A stretch of DNA of 64,000 nt from Psychrobacillus sp. NEAU-3TGS (GCF_029955155.1 NZ_JAPNOZ010000011.1:310001-374000), one strand, 5' to 3'. Shown: positions 16,768-26,195, numbered from the stretch's first letter. Numbers and translations are program-made. The notes: generated by a model from the letters alone, not told the origin.

Positions 16768-17646
16768 ATGCAAACATGTTGGATTGTATACAACGGTAGT
16801 CTTACTCATGATAAATTTATCGAACAAGCGCTCCTCCTTCAAGAAGCTGCTGAAAAACAAGGAATCCAAGCAATATTAGTGAAGAACTATGAGCTGCTTA
16901 TCAATGTCCAGGAATACTTATCAACGAGACCTGATTTTGTCGTCTTTCTCGATAAAGATATATTACTGGCCAAATATTTAAAAAACCAAGGCATTCCTGT
17001 TTTTAATGATCCGAATGTCATTGAAATTTGTGACAATAAAGCGCAGCAATATCTCGCTTTAGCTCAAGCATTAGTGCCAATGCCCTTAACAATTATTGCA
17101 CCGAAAGTGTATCCCGAATTTTCGATTGTGCACACAGGTTATTATGAACAAGTGATAGAAAAATTGAAACTTCCTATGATTATAAAAGAAGCACACGGAT
17201 CATTTGGAATGCGTGTCTATTTAATCGAAACTAGAGAGCAATTTTACGAGAAAGTAGAAGAACTTAGAGGGATTGAATACGTATTCCAACAATTTATTGA
17301 AAACAGTCGTGGACGAGATATACGCGTAAATGTTGTCGGCGGAGAAGTTGTCGCTTGCATGCATCGTCAATCTGAAACTGATTTTCGTGCCAATATAACA
17401 AACGGCGGATCTGCCTCCCCTATTATTTTGACGGAAAGACAAAAAGAAGTAGCCATTCAAGCTGCCGCTGCATTAAACGCTGAATTTGCGGGAGTCGATT
17501 TGTTATTTGGCGAGGATGAGGAACCATTAGTATGTGAAGTGAACGGCGTTGCCCATATTCGCAATCTTTATAATGTGACGGGTATCAATGTTGGAGACTA
17601 TATGATTAGTTATATACTTTCTAAAGTTGGAGCAGTTACGATATGA
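16768..17646 (+). CDS. RimK-like ATP-grasp ligase
   Basis: A 292-residue ATP-grasp protein. A pre-ATP-grasp domain (residues 1-90, ending GIPVFNDPNVIEICDNKAQQ) leads to the ATP-binding core with MIIKEAHGSFGMRVY, EYVFQQFIENSRGRDIRVNV and the metal-ligand strands AGVDLLFG and VCEVNG. This is the arrangement of RimK/LysX ligases that join an amino acid to a carboxylate. The substrate cannot be told from sequence. It overlaps the next gene by four bases (ATGA), is divergent from folC, and breaks the valS-folC neighbourhood found in Bacillus. Confidence 0.82.
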   Translation: MQTCWIVYNGSLTHDKFIEQALLLQEAAEKQGIQAILVKNYELLINVQEYLSTRPDFVVFLDKDILLAKYLKNQGIPVFNDPNVIEICDNKAQQYLALAQALVPMPLTIIAPKVYPEFSIVHTGYYEQVIEKLKLPMIIKEAHGSFGMRVYLIETREQFYEKVEELRGIEYVFQQFIENSRGRDIRVNVVGGEVVACMHRQSETDFRANITNGGSASPIILTERQKEVAIQAAAALNAEFAGVDLLFGEDEEPLVCEVNGVAHIRNLYNVTGINVGDYMISYILSKVGAVTI

Positions 17647-18500
17647 ACGGCTTATTGATTTATGAATTAAAAGAAATCGAGCGAAATAGAAGTTTTATAG
17701 ATAGACTAATTACGGCCGCAAAGAGCCATGGAATCACTCTTACAGTTATAGAAGATCAAAACCCAGTAATTCCAGAAACTGATTTCATCTTTTTTAGAAC
17801 TAGGCATCCTAAGCTTGCTAAGAAATTAGAGCAACTCGGGATTCCAATATTTAATCGGGCAGAAGTTAACGTGATAGCTAACAATAAATTAAAAGCCATT
17901 CAGCTAGTACAGCTACTAGGAATAGCCACTGTCCCAACAAAGAAAGTACAGAATATATATGATATCAGCGAATATCCAATAGTATTAAAAACGGTTGATG
18001 GATATGGTGGAACACAGGTAGAGCTTAGTCAAACAAAAGAAGATGCCCTACTCTTCCTAGAAAAACACGAAACGCAAACAATCATCGCACAAACATATAT
18101 CGAAACAAACGCAACAGATGTACGCGTATTTATGTTAGGCGATGAAGTTGTTGGTGCTGTAAAACGCATCGGTGCTGAAAATAGCTTCAAATCTAACTTC
18201 ACACTTGGCGGTACCGTCGAAAAATATATACTAAATAATGAGCAAGCTACAGATGTTCAAAAAATCGCTAAGGCTTTGAAGAGTGATTATATCGGAATAG
18301 ACTTTCTTCTTCTTCCAGATGGAACTTGGTTATTCAATGAAATCGAAGATCCGGTTGGAGCAAGGTCCTATTTCGCAACGACTGGTGAAGACATTGCGAT
18401 CCCGATTATGAATCATATAAATAAAAAATTAACTGAAAAAAGAGCGCGCCGATTGATAATTGGCCGCGCTCTTTTTTTACCAGAAATATGGATATTATAA
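17643..18500 (+). CDS. Second RimK-like ATP-grasp ligase, C-terminus runs through a terminator
   Basis: A 285-residue ATP-grasp protein paired with the preceding gene: GIPIFNRAEVNVIANNKLKA, then PIVLKTVDGYGGTQVEL, IIAQTYIETNATDVRVF, and the metal-binding GIDFLLLPDGTWLFNEIEDP. Its last 20 or so codons are encoded by the terminator stem and its T tract, which is abnormal. A one-base change in the A run at 18423-18428 would expose TAA or TGA before the hairpin, so the natural C-terminus is probably near INKKLTE. The pair may add two residues in turn to one acceptor; substrate unknown. Confidence 0.75.
   Translation: MNGLLIYELKEIERNRSFIDRLITAAKSHGITLTVIEDQNPVIPETDFIFFRTRHPKLAKKLEQLGIPIFNRAEVNVIANNKLKAIQLVQLLGIATVPTKKVQNIYDISEYPIVLKTVDGYGGTQVELSQTKEDALLFLEKHETQTIIAQTYIETNATDVRVFMLGDEVVGAVKRIGAENSFKSNFTLGGTVEKYILNNEQATDVQKIAKALKSDYIGIDFLLLPDGTWLFNEIEDPVGARSYFATTGEDIAIPIMNHINKKLTEKRARRLIIGRALFLPEIWIL
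18437..18478 (+). terminator. Terminator of the ATP-grasp operon
   Basis: AGAGCGCG and CGCGCTCT form a GC-rich stem, extended by CC/GG, followed by seven T. It overlaps the annotated 3' end of the second ATP-grasp gene. Only its right arm and T tract were copied into the tandem repeat that follows. Confidence 0.85.
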
Positions 18501-18957
18501 CTAAATGCGTTATTTTTACAACTAAATCATCCAAAATTCCAACTAAACCTCAAAATTTCCAACTAAAACCTCTTTTTTTTACAACTAAACTCGATTCTCT
18601 ATCTAAAGTAGAATCTAGTCGGTTAATAAGTGGCTGTACTCATTTTAACGCGCGCTCTTTTTTTACCAGAAATATGGATATTACAACTAAATGCGCTATT
18701 TTTACAACTAAATCATCCAAAATTCCAACTAAACCTCAAAATTTTCCAACTAAAACCTCTTTTATTACAACTAAACTTGATTCCCTATCTAAAGTAGAAT
18801 CTAGCCGGTTAATAAGTGGCTGTACTCATTTTAACGCGCGCTCTTTTTTCACCATAAATATGGATATTACAACTAAATGCGCTATTTTTACAACTAAATC
18901 ATCCAAAATTCCAACTAAACCTCCAAATTTTCCAACTAAAACCCCCAAAATTCCAAC
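18465..18957. repeat. 186-bp direct tandem repeat made of 21-bp phased AACTAAA boxes
   Basis: Gene-free stretch between convergent genes. The motif CGCGCTC recurs at 18465, 18651 and 18837, giving a period of 186 bases; there are two full units and a third partial one. Each unit has five AACTAAA boxes spaced exactly 21 bases apart (105 bases) followed by about 81 bases without boxes. About 15 boxes are present in all. Because 186 and 21 are multiples of three, one frame stays open by chance and reads TTK/PTK every seven residues; it has no ribosome-binding site and starts in a terminator, so it is not called as a gene. Confidence 0.92.
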
Positions 18958-19002
18958 TAAAAAGAGTGAGCGGGCATACTTTACGCCCACTCACTCTTTT
19001 TT
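18958..19002. terminator. Bidirectional terminator between the repeat and valS
   Basis: AAAAGAGTGAG pairs with CTCACTCTTTT, then one mismatch and four more G/C pairs, loop of about nine. T runs flank both sides when read on either strand. It ends two bases before the valS stop and serves valS on the minus strand. Confidence 0.88.
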
Positions 19003-19003
19003 C

Positions 19004-21646
19004 TCATAGATTTTTCAATTCTTCTAAACGCTTTAACACAGTTGCGTGTTTTTCTAGATAATCTTGTTCTTTTGCACGTTCTTCGGCGACAACTGCTTCT
19101 GGGGCTTTGGATACGAAGCGTTCATTGGATAGTTTTCCTTGAACTAGCTTCACTTCTTTTGCCCATTTTTCTAATTCTTTTTCTAGACGAGCTTTTTCTG
19201 CATCAATATCGATTAATCCTTGAAGTGGAAGGTATAAAACTGCTCCAGTTACAACAGCAGACATCGATTGTCCAGGTGCTTCTAAATCTTGCCCGATTAC
19301 AAGCGGTTCTGGGTTACAGAAGCGCTCTAAATATTTTGCGTTTGCTTCAAGTACTGCTAGCGTATCTGTATCTTTTGCAGAAATGTATAACGGTACTTTT
19401 TTGCTCATTGGCGTTTGTACTTCTGAGCGGATATTACGTACTGCACGAATAATTTCTGCAAGTAATTTCATGCTAGCTGCTTCTTCTTTATTGGAAAGGG
19501 CTTCGTTTACAGTCGGCCAAGCTGCTAATGTAATAGACTCCCCTTCGTGCGGTAGGTTTTGCCAAATTTCTTCTGTGATAAATGGCATGAATGGGTGAAG
19601 AAGTCTCATTGTATTATCTAAAACATATGCTAATACAGAGCGAGTCATTTTCTTCGCTTCTTCATCGTCTCCGTTTAGTGGAAGCTTAGACATTTCAATA
19701 TACCAGTCACAGAAATCATCCCAGATGAAGTTATATAGCGCACGGCCTACTTCACCGAATTCATATCTGTCTGAAAGTCTTGTTACTTGCTCGATCGTTT
19801 CGTTTAGACGTGTTAAAATCCATGCATCGGCAACTGATTTTTTGCCATCTAGATTGATTTCTTCAAATTTCAAACCGTCCATATTCATCAATGCAAAGCG
19901 AGATGCATTCCAGATTTTATTGGCAAAGTTCCAAACTGCTTCTACTTTTTCTGTAGAATATCGCAAATCTTGGCCTGGAGATGAACCTGTGCTTAAGAAA
20001 TAACGTAGAGAATCGGCACCGTATTGGTCGATTACGTCCATTGGGTCTATACCGTTACCAAGCGATTTAGACATTTTCCGTCCATCTTCTGCACGAACAA
20101 GTCCGTGGATTAAAACGTCATCGAATGGACGAGTTCCTGTAAATTCAACCCCTTGGAAAATCATACGAGAAACCCAGAAGAATATAATATCATAACCGGT
20201 TACAAGTGCATTCGTTGGATAGTACTTTTTGAACTCTTCGTTTTCAGCGTTCGGCCAGCCGAGTGTGGAGAATGGCCATAGCGCAGAGGAGAACCAAGTA
20301 TCTAGCACGTCTTCGTCTTGATCCCAGTTTTCTGCGTCAAGAGGAGCTTCGTGTCCAACATACACTTCGCCTGTTTCTTTATGGTACCAAGCTGGAATTC
20401 GATGACCCCACCATAATTGGCGAGAGATACACCAATCGTGAATATTTTCCATCCAGTTTAAATAAGTTTTTTCAAAGCGGTCAGGTACGAAGTTTACTTT
20501 TTCTTCAGCTTGTTGTAACTTAACTGCTTCTTCTGCAAGCGGCTGCATTTTAACGAACCATTGTAAGGATAAATACGGCTCTACAACTGCTCCACTACGC
20601 TCTGAATGCCCAACTGAGTGAAGATGTTCTTCAATTTTGAATAAAACACCTGCATCCTGTAAATCTTTGACGATTTGCTTACGACAATCAAAACGATCCA
20701 TTCCGTCGTAGGATGCTGCGTTTTTATTCATCGTACCGTCTTCATTCATAACTAGGATTCGTTCTAAATTATGACGATTTCCAATTTCAAAGTCGTTCGG
20801 ATCATGTGCAGGTGTAATTTTCACTGCTCCACTACCAAATTCCATATCTACGTAGTCGTCTCCAACGATTGGAATTTCACGGCCAACGATAGGTAGCTTA
20901 ACTGTTTTACCGATTAAATGTTTATAGCGTTCATCTTCAGGATGTACGGCAACTGCAGTATCACCAAGCATCGTTTCTGGTCTAGTTGTTGCAATATCAA
21001 TAGAACCAGTACCATCCGTTAGGGGGTAATGCATATGATAGAATGCACCCTGTACATCTTTATGAATTACTTCGATATCAGATAGTGCCGTTTTTGTTGC
21101 AGGATCCCAGTTAATAATGTATTCACCACGGTAAATTAGACCTTTGTTGTACAGCTTAACGAAAACTTCTTTTACAGCATTCGATAAACCTTCGTCTAAT
21201 GTGAAACGCTCACGTGAATAGTCTAGACCAAGTCCGAGCTTTGCCCATTGCGAACGGATATGACCAGCATATTCTTCTTTCCATTTCCATGTTTCTTCGA
21301 CGAACTTTTCACGACCTAAATCATAGCGAGAAATATTTTCTGAACGCAGTTTTTCTTCTACTTTTGCTTGTGTAGCAATACCTGCGTGGTCCATTCCTGG
21401 TAACCAAAGTGTATCGTACCCTTGCATACGTTTCATACGTGTCAGAATATCTTGTAGAGTAGTATCCCAAGCGTGGCCTAAATGTAATTTTCCAGTTACG
21501 TTTGGTGGTGGAATTACGATTGTATATGGTTTCTTATCACTTTCTGGGTGTGCTTCGAAGAATTTCCCTTCTAGCCACCACTCATATCGACCTTTTTCAA
21601 TCGACTGAGGATCGTACTTTGTTGGCATCGTCGTTTCATTTGTCAT
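19004..21646 (-). CDS. valS: Valyl-tRNA synthetase
   Basis: An 880-residue class I synthetase, the usual length in Bacillales. It shows [16 protein letters not shown] (HIGH motif near residue 48), [17 protein letters not shown], the editing domain with [29 protein letters not shown] (KMSKS motif near 525), an anticodon-binding domain with [13 protein letters not shown], and a C-terminal coiled-coil arm ([18 protein letters not shown]). AGGAGG precedes the ATG. Expression is controlled by the T-box leader upstream. Confidence 0.98.
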   Translation of the reverse strand: MTNETTMPTKYDPQSIEKGRYEWWLEGKFFEAHPESDKKPYTIVIPPPNVTGKLHLGHAWDTTLQDILTRMKRMQGYDTLWLPGMDHAGIATQAKVEEKLRSENISRYDLGREKFVEETWKWKEEYAGHIRSQWAKLGLGLDYSRERFTLDEGLSNAVKEVFVKLYNKGLIYRGEYIINWDPATKTALSDIEVIHKDVQGAFYHMHYPLTDGTGSIDIATTRPETMLGDTAVAVHPEDERYKHLIGKTVKLPIVGREIPIVGDDYVDMEFGSGAVKITPAHDPNDFEIGNRHNLERILVMNEDGTMNKNAASYDGMDRFDCRKQIVKDLQDAGVLFKIEEHLHSVGHSERSGAVVEPYLSLQWFVKMQPLAEEAVKLQQAEEKVNFVPDRFEKTYLNWMENIHDWCISRQLWWGHRIPAWYHKETGEVYVGHEAPLDAENWDQDEDVLDTWFSSALWPFSTLGWPNAENEEFKKYYPTNALVTGYDIIFFWVSRMIFQGVEFTGTRPFDDVLIHGLVRAEDGRKMSKSLGNGIDPMDVIDQYGADSLRYFLSTGSSPGQDLRYSTEKVEAVWNFANKIWNASRFALMNMDGLKFEEINLDGKKSVADAWILTRLNETIEQVTRLSDRYEFGEVGRALYNFIWDDFCDWYIEMSKLPLNGDDEEAKKMTRSVLAYVLDNTMRLLHPFMPFITEEIWQNLPHEGESITLAAWPTVNEALSNKEEAASMKLLAEIIRAVRNIRSEVQTPMSKKVPLYISAKDTDTLAVLEANAKYLERFCNPEPLVIGQDLEAPGQSMSAVVTGAVLYLPLQGLIDIDAEKARLEKELEKWAKEVKLVQGKLSNERFVSKAPEAVVAEERAKEQDYLEKHATVLKRLEELKNL

Positions 21647-21932
21647 AATTTTTCCTCCTAAAAAAGAATATAAAAAACTCCTGTCGTCATTAAAGGACGA
21701 AGGAGTTTGTTCGCGGTACCACCTTTATTCGCAGATGCCAAAAAATGCGCATCACGCTCTCAATTCGATAACGGCTTCAAACCGGCATTTGCTACTATTA
21801 GTTCACAAAGGCTGCTCATGGGCTACCTTCAAATGGTAGTTAACAGAAACATTTCAGCAAGTTGTTTCCTTTCTTTTGATAACCAAGTCATTTTACTCTT
21901 CCCATTCATTGCATCATTATTTAGATGTCAAT
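21647..21932 (-). promoter_or_regulatory. T-box leader of valS
   Basis: The invariant T-box AAGGTGGTACCGCG is at 21713-21726 on the minus strand. It is followed by a terminator hairpin, AACTCCTTCGTCC pairing with GACGACAGGAGTT, then T residues (about 21673-21710). The upstream part contains GGGAAGAGTA of Stem I and several further stems. Uncharged tRNA-Val should stabilise the antiterminator and allow valS transcription. The specifier codon was not identified with confidence. Confidence 0.93.
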
Positions 21933-21962
21933 ATTGTACCTAATCTTATCATATGTCGTCAA
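21933..21962 (-). promoter_or_regulatory. Sigma-A promoter for the valS leader
   Basis: TTGACG at 21957-21962, an 18-base spacer, and TACAAT at 21933-21938 on the minus strand, placing transcription start just before Stem I of the T-box. Confidence 0.75.
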
Positions 21963-21988
21963 GTCAAGTCTCGTGAAAGGAGAATATT

Positions 21989-22183
21989 ATGAAAAGAAAA
22001 GGCTATAACCCTTATTTGTTACCTGATTGGTTGCGCAAAACACGTTTTTATTGCAAAGGTTTCATCATTCCTATTTGTGGTTTTCAGCTAATACGTGTAT
22101 TAATCGTACCTACCACTTGGGATTTTCTATTACTTGTTTTGTTACTCCTCATCTGTTTTCTGTTTTACAGAGACATAATTTGA
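21989..22183 (+). CDS. Small hydrophobic membrane protein
   Basis: A 64-residue protein with a good ribosome-binding site (AAAGGAG, six bases before ATG). Residues 1-24 are basic (MKRKGYNPYLLPDWLRKTRF), then two hydrophobic segments at about 25-41 and 44-62 suggest a hairpin in the membrane. Its 3' end overlaps the convergent SpoVID-like gene by 42 bases. No function is recognised. The promoter would lie in the valS regulatory region, reading the other way. Confidence 0.5.
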   Translation: MKRKGYNPYLLPDWLRKTRFYCKGFIIPICGFQLIRVLIVPTTWDFLLLVLLLLICFLFYRDII

Positions 22184-22777
22184 TGGATAGGAAACCTTGG
22201 AGTAACCATCGGCTAAATCTAAAATGAATTGAAGTTCAGACTCTTCTCTTGTTGTGCTTTCGTTTTCATTCGTGTCTTCTGTATTTTTTTCTTTAACATC
22301 TTTTTCTTCCAGAATAGGTTCCAATTCTATTTTCTTTTCGATCTCAATTTCGATCTCTACTGCTTCCTCATTGGGACCTTCAAATTCGCAATTAACAGAC
22401 CATGCAATTTCAATTGCTGCATGCTCTGTGGTTTTCGCATTTACATGTTGAACATTCAAAGTAGGTGAACTGCCTGCCCGTAATTTTTCTTTTGGAATAT
22501 CTATACTCATTGGTACGGCATATTCAAAATAACCGACTTCGCCTTGTACATCTAAATCTTCAATTTCTGTAATTTCACTTGTTGCATGATGGGCATGTTC
22601 ACCTTCTTCGAACTCAACATGACAGGTAATATGATAGATCCCCACTATTTGGATCGATTCTTCTGTTTCTTGTTGTTCAAATTGTGGAGTAACTGCCACC
22701 GTTCTTATATCTTTTGGCACACCGAAGCTTGCAGGAAAAAGAAACTGTTCTTTTACATCCCAATTTTTCACTTCCAT
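22142..22777 (-). CDS. SpoVID-like spore coat protein, short form without LysM
   Basis: A 211-residue protein with an N-terminal beta-rich domain (VKEQFLFPASFGVPKDIRTV, then IVGIYHITCHVEFEEGE) and a highly acidic Glu-rich second half. The beta domain and the place between the hem operon and valS match spoVID of Bacillus, whose product anchors coat layers to the spore surface. The usual C-terminal LysM domain is absent; the protein ends SVKQKTDEE. Either this is a short lineage-specific variant or a different acidic protein. Start ATG at 22777, with AGGAGG upstream. Confidence 0.5.
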   Translation of the reverse strand: MEVKNWDVKEQFLFPASFGVPKDIRTVAVTPQFEQQETEESIQIVGIYHITCHVEFEEGEHAHHATSEITEIEDLDVQGEVGYFEYAVPMSIDIPKEKLRAGSSPTLNVQHVNAKTTEHAAIEIAWSVNCEFEGPNEEAVEIEIEIEKKIELEPILEEKDVKEKNTEDTNENESTTREESELQFILDLADGYSKVSYPSNYVSVKQKTDEE

Positions 22778-22847
22778 TTGTCATCCTCCTTCATATAGGA
22801 CAACTTATGAAAAAGAAGGTACGAATAGAACAGCGATTCTTTAGCAA

Positions 22848-23426
22848 TTATCTTAAATTTTCAGCTTCCCCTATTAGCTGCTTCCATTCGGCCCAATCTG
22901 AAAATCTTGGAATGGTTAGATGCTCATTATAGGATTGAGTTTTCACAAATACTTTCGTGTCACAGTTAGCCAATGTATTTAATACATCTGGTTTGTCATC
23001 GAAATAATAATCTAACTGCAATTTTTTAATAATATTTACTTTTTCTTGATCTTTCATTCCACAATAGAAATTTTCATCTTTCACCGGAAAACCTTGTTCT
23101 TCTAGCCATTTTTTTGTTCGCTCCCCATGTTCAGGCGGGCGAGCAGTAATATAAAAAATATCATGTCCTTCTTTCGTTAATTGTTGCAACAATTCCACTG
23201 CACCTATATAAGGTGGACAGTTAGTATAATATATTTCTTCTAAAGAGCTGTTCCACATCTTGGAGCCTTCCTCTGCAGTCATACCAAAAGGCTCGTGTAT
23301 TTCCACTTTATTTAACGCATGAAAAATTTCAAGAGCAATGTTTTGATTGAGTATTTTATTATAAACGTGGAAAGCGTGCTCCCGAAGGTTAATCAATGTA
23401 TCGTCAATATCAAATCCAAATCTCAT
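22848..23426 (-). CDS. HAD-family 5' nucleotidase (YqfW-like)
   Basis: A 192-residue HAD hydrolase of the 5'(3')-deoxyribonucleotidase group. Motif I FDIDDTLINL (residues 5-14), motif II YITARP, motif III lysine in the QEKVNIIKKL region, and motif IV YYFDDKPD are all present. The cap region after motif I is short. It probably removes phosphate from nucleoside monophosphates. The ATG overlaps the ribD stop by four bases, so it is the third gene of the ribA-ribD operon; a link to flavin phosphatase activity is possible but not shown. Confidence 0.78.
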   Translation of the reverse strand: MRFGFDIDDTLINLREHAFHVYNKILNQNIALEIFHALNKVEIHEPFGMTAEEGSKMWNSSLEEIYYTNCPPYIGAVELLQQLTKEGHDIFYITARPPEHGERTKKWLEEQGFPVKDENFYCGMKDQEKVNIIKKLQLDYYFDDKPDVLNTLANCDTKVFVKTQSYNEHLTIPRFSDWAEWKQLIGEAENLR

Positions 23427-24528
23427 TCTGTTATCCCTCTTTTATAAACTGGATATCCGACAAACTTAAAATCTTTTCCGATTTTAACAACGTCCGTATC
23501 CACTAGTTCTACTGCATCGTTCATACTTTCGATGCCGGTACCTCCCATAAATGAAGGAGCATTAATCCCACCAATTAATTTTGGAGCAATATAAATAATT
23601 GCCTTATCGATTAATTTGTTTTCCAAAAATGCAGCATTAATTGTGCCTCCACCTTCTATAAGTAAAGAAGAAATCGATTTTTCTCCTAAAATGGTGACGA
23701 CTTCAAGTGGATCTACATGCTTTGGAGTAGAAGTATGGAATATAGATATACCTATTTTTTCTAGAGCCTCTTTCTTTTTTTCATCATAGCTTGCACTAGT
23801 GAAAATCCAAGTATCTGCAAGCTTATCTGTAACTAATTTTGATTCTAGGGGTATTTTCAATGAAGAATCCAGTACAATTCGGAGTGGATTTCGTCCATTC
23901 GGGATACGAGTCGTTAACTCAGGATTGTCTGCAATAACCGTGTTAACCCCTACTAATATTGCCATATGCTCATTGCGTAGATGATGTACGTCGTGTCTAG
24001 CCTCTTCTGAAGTAATCCATTTACTATGGCCTGTATGAGAAGCTATTTTACCATCTAGAGTAATCCCCGATTTTAAAGTAACGAATGGTTTATTTTCTAC
24101 GATGAATTTATTAAACACCTCATTCATCTTGCGTGAAGCCTCTTCTTCCACACCAACAATAACGTCAATACCCGCATCTTCCAAGATTTTGACTCCTCGT
24201 CCAGATACGATAGGATTCGGATCTAACGTTGCAATGACTACCGTTTGTATACCTGCTTTTACGATGGCCTCTGCACATGGGCCAGTTCGACCGTGATGAG
24301 AGCAAGGTTCGAGCGTTACATAGATAGTAGCCCCTTTTGTTTTATCTCCCGCCATTTGAATTGCATGAATTTCTGCATGAGGTTCGCCCGCCTTCATATG
24401 TGCCCCTACACCAACGATACGATTATCATTACAATCACCGCTCCAACGAGTGGATTCGGATCTGTTTGTCCTTTCATCGCTTGCGCATTTTGAAGCGCAA
24501 GATTCATATAAAACGCATGATTAGTCAT
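23423..24528 (-). pseudogene. ribD: Riboflavin biosynthesis deaminase/reductase, one frameshift
   Basis: RibD carries out the second and third steps of riboflavin synthesis. The first frame gives MTNHAFYMNLALQNAQAMKG then TDPNPLVGAVIV before going wrong; the second frame resumes at about GVGAHMKAGEPHAEIHAI. One missing A after GTA (near 24430) restores VGAVIVNDNRIVGVGAH. The deaminase zinc site (HAEIHAI, PCSHHGRTGPCAEAI) and the reductase domain (PFVTLKSGITLDGKIA, SLLIEGGGTINAAFL) are intact. Repaired length is 368 residues. The start at 24528 overlaps the ribA stop by eight bases. Loss of a riboflavin gene is unlikely in nature, so assembly error is the simpler reading. Confidence 0.88.
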
Positions 24529-25279
24529 GTAGGAATGTACCTGCTTCCTCCAAATGTCCAGAGCGGTTGATTTTCGTTTGTAAGTATGACTCATTATATT
24601 CCGATATATCACCCCATAAAGGAGTACGACCAGAAACGGGAAGTCCTGCGTCTTGCAATGCTTTTAACTTTTTCGGATTATTGGTGATCAATGTTACTGG
24701 TTTTGAACGCAATGCTTTTAGCACTTCAATTGCATCGCTATAATTTCTTGAATCATCGACAAAACCTAGTTTTTCGTTTGCTTCTACTGTATCGGAACCA
24801 TTTTCTTGAAGGATATAAGCCATTGCCTTACTAAACAAGCCAATTCCTCTACCTTCGTGATTGGCTAAATAAAATAATGCTCCTGATCCATTGTCCACAA
24901 TCATTTGCATCGATTGTTTCAATTGGAAGCCACAATCACATCGTTTGCTTCCAAAAATATCGCCAGTATGGCAAATGGAATGCATACGGATTAACGCCTC
25001 TTCATCCTGCTGGAAATCCCCATAAACGAGAACACTCGATTGTTGATATTCAGCCAAATTAGCAGAAGATAAGTTGTCTATAATTTGTCCGATATCCTCT
25101 GTTTCTTCCTTGCTATTTAACCAGCAATACCACTGGAAAATCACTGTTTCTCCATGTAAGTTAACAGGCAAGCGAATTGGTCCAACTAAGTAGATCGATC
25201 CTTCTGTAGCCTTAAGTACTTGTATTTTATCTTTTAAAACATTAATGGCATCGTTTGTAACGGTTTGAATATTAACCAT
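24521..25279 (-). CDS. ribA: GTP cyclohydrolase II
   Basis: A 252-residue monofunctional GTP cyclohydrolase II, first enzyme of riboflavin synthesis. It has the zinc-binding HSICHTGDIFGSKRCDCG motif, the NHEGRGIGLFSKAMAY catalytic stretch, VEANEKLGF and LITNNPKKLKAL. The dihydroxybutanone-phosphate synthase domain that is fused to RibA in B. subtilis is absent, so that step must be encoded elsewhere. No FMN riboswitch signature was seen upstream. It heads an operon with ribD and the nucleotidase. Confidence 0.88.
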   Translation of the reverse strand: MVNIQTVTNDAINVLKDKIQVLKATEGSIYLVGPIRLPVNLHGETVIFQWYCWLNSKEETEDIGQIIDNLSSANLAEYQQSSVLVYGDFQQDEEALIRMHSICHTGDIFGSKRCDCGFQLKQSMQMIVDNGSGALFYLANHEGRGIGLFSKAMAYILQENGSDTVEANEKLGFVDDSRNYSDAIEVLKALRSKPVTLITNNPKKLKALQDAGLPVSGRTPLWGDISEYNESYLQTKINRSGHLEEAGTFLHD

Positions 25280-25439
25280 GATTAATTCCTCTTTTCTTCG
25301 TAACTAAATTGCATTTTCATTTATAGTATTCTTCATTAATTACTTTTCGTAAGCAATTATATTTTAGTAATCATATTATGTCAAATATGTTTGACTAAAA
25401 AACTTAAAGGGCTTACTTTGTTTGGCATTATAGGGATAA

Positions 25440-25690
25440 AGTGTCTTAGAGGTTGAATGAAATGTCCGCTGGAATTTTCGCTACAGGATGGACGCTTTCT
25501 GCGGGTACGGCTTCCATCTCCTCGTCGCTCTGAAAACAAATGCTCCTGCTGTTACTCGTCGCAAAGACATTGGTCAAACAAAGTTCGACCAATGTCTTTC
25601 CTGCGGGGCTTTTAGCTCGTACTTTTCCCGCTGGAGTCGCCATCCTTTCGCTCCAATCCAGTAGAGTTTGCCACTTATTCAGAAATAATG
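25440..25690. repeat. GC-rich dispersed Bacillales repeat, type 1
   Basis: Part of the 1,024-base gene-free gap 25280-26303. It is far richer in G and C than its surroundings. On the minus strand it reads CTGGATTGGAGCGAAAGGAT, then GCGACTCCAGCGGGAAAAG, an inner hairpin GACATTGGTCGAAC/GTTTGACCAATGTC, and CCGCAGAAAGCGTCC ending near AACCTC. Such elements recur in many Bacillaceae intergenic regions. The short frame through it is not a gene. Confidence 0.7.
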
Positions 25691-25904
25691 CACTAAATCC
25701 AAACTTATCTCACATTTACTATAAGTAAAATCACATGCAAAGTTGAATGGGACAGACTATCAAGCAATGGATATCAAGTTATTGGAAGCTATTTCTTCTT
25801 AAATGACTAATAGTAACAATATGCTATATTGTTTTACTAAAACACTACCAGGTGGATGCTCCTAAACTTAGTGTGCTATTTATATACAAAGTAGTCTGCA
25901 AGTT

Positions 25905-26035
25905 CCATTGATTGAAGCGCAAGGCGGCGACACCTGTGGGATCAGCGGGACAGGTTAGACCCCGCAGGAAGCGCTAGCGACGAGGAGGCTCACCGCCCGC
26001 CCCACGGTAAGCGTCCGCCTGAAGCGCAAATCTTA
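25905..26035. repeat. GC-rich dispersed Bacillales repeat, type 2
   Basis: A second GC-rich block in the same gap. It is bounded by near-identical direct ends, TTGAAGCGCAAG at about 25912 and CTGAAGCGCAAATC at about 26020, with CAGGTTAGACCCCGCAGGA and GCGACGAGGAGGCTCACCG inside. Between the two blocks (25690-25905) I see only AT-rich unique sequence. Confidence 0.7.
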
Positions 26036-26096
26036 GTATCTTTATAATGCAATATCCCCATAATATGAACTACCTCGTTGCACTATTATCCAGTTA

Positions 26097-26195
26097 ATGA
26101 CTAAGAGCAATCAATTCTATTCGGAATCAACTAAATCAGCATAAGAGCAACCAAATCACTAGTGAAAGCAACCATTTCATAAAATCAGAGTAAGA
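26097..26195. repeat. Short 21-bp-phased array (probable third member of the family)
   Basis: Four or five imperfect copies of a unit like AAGAGCAACCAAAT lie 21 bases apart, with one interval off by about two bases. The same unit and spacing occur at 43968-44115, and a related one at 18465-18957. It lies just before the hemL terminator. Confidence 0.65.

Noticed and set aside
18465-18957. CRISPR array
   Set aside because: Boxes are only seven to eight bases with 13-14 base intervals, the long repeats are contiguous direct copies without unique spacers, and no cas gene is nearby.
18488-19009. A 173-codon open frame through the tandem repeat
   Set aside because: It begins inside a terminator, has no ribosome-binding site, ends in another terminator, and is open only because 186 and 21 are multiples of three.
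19042-21646. Several plus-strand frames across valS
   Set aside because: They are antisense shadows of a full-length, highly conserved synthetase gene.
24521-25440. FMN riboswitch upstream of ribA
   Set aside because: I looked for the conserved RFN core before ribA and saw none.
25446-25643. Short open frames on both strands in the 25.4-25.7 kb block
   Set aside because: They lie wholly in a GC-rich intergenic repeat and match no family.
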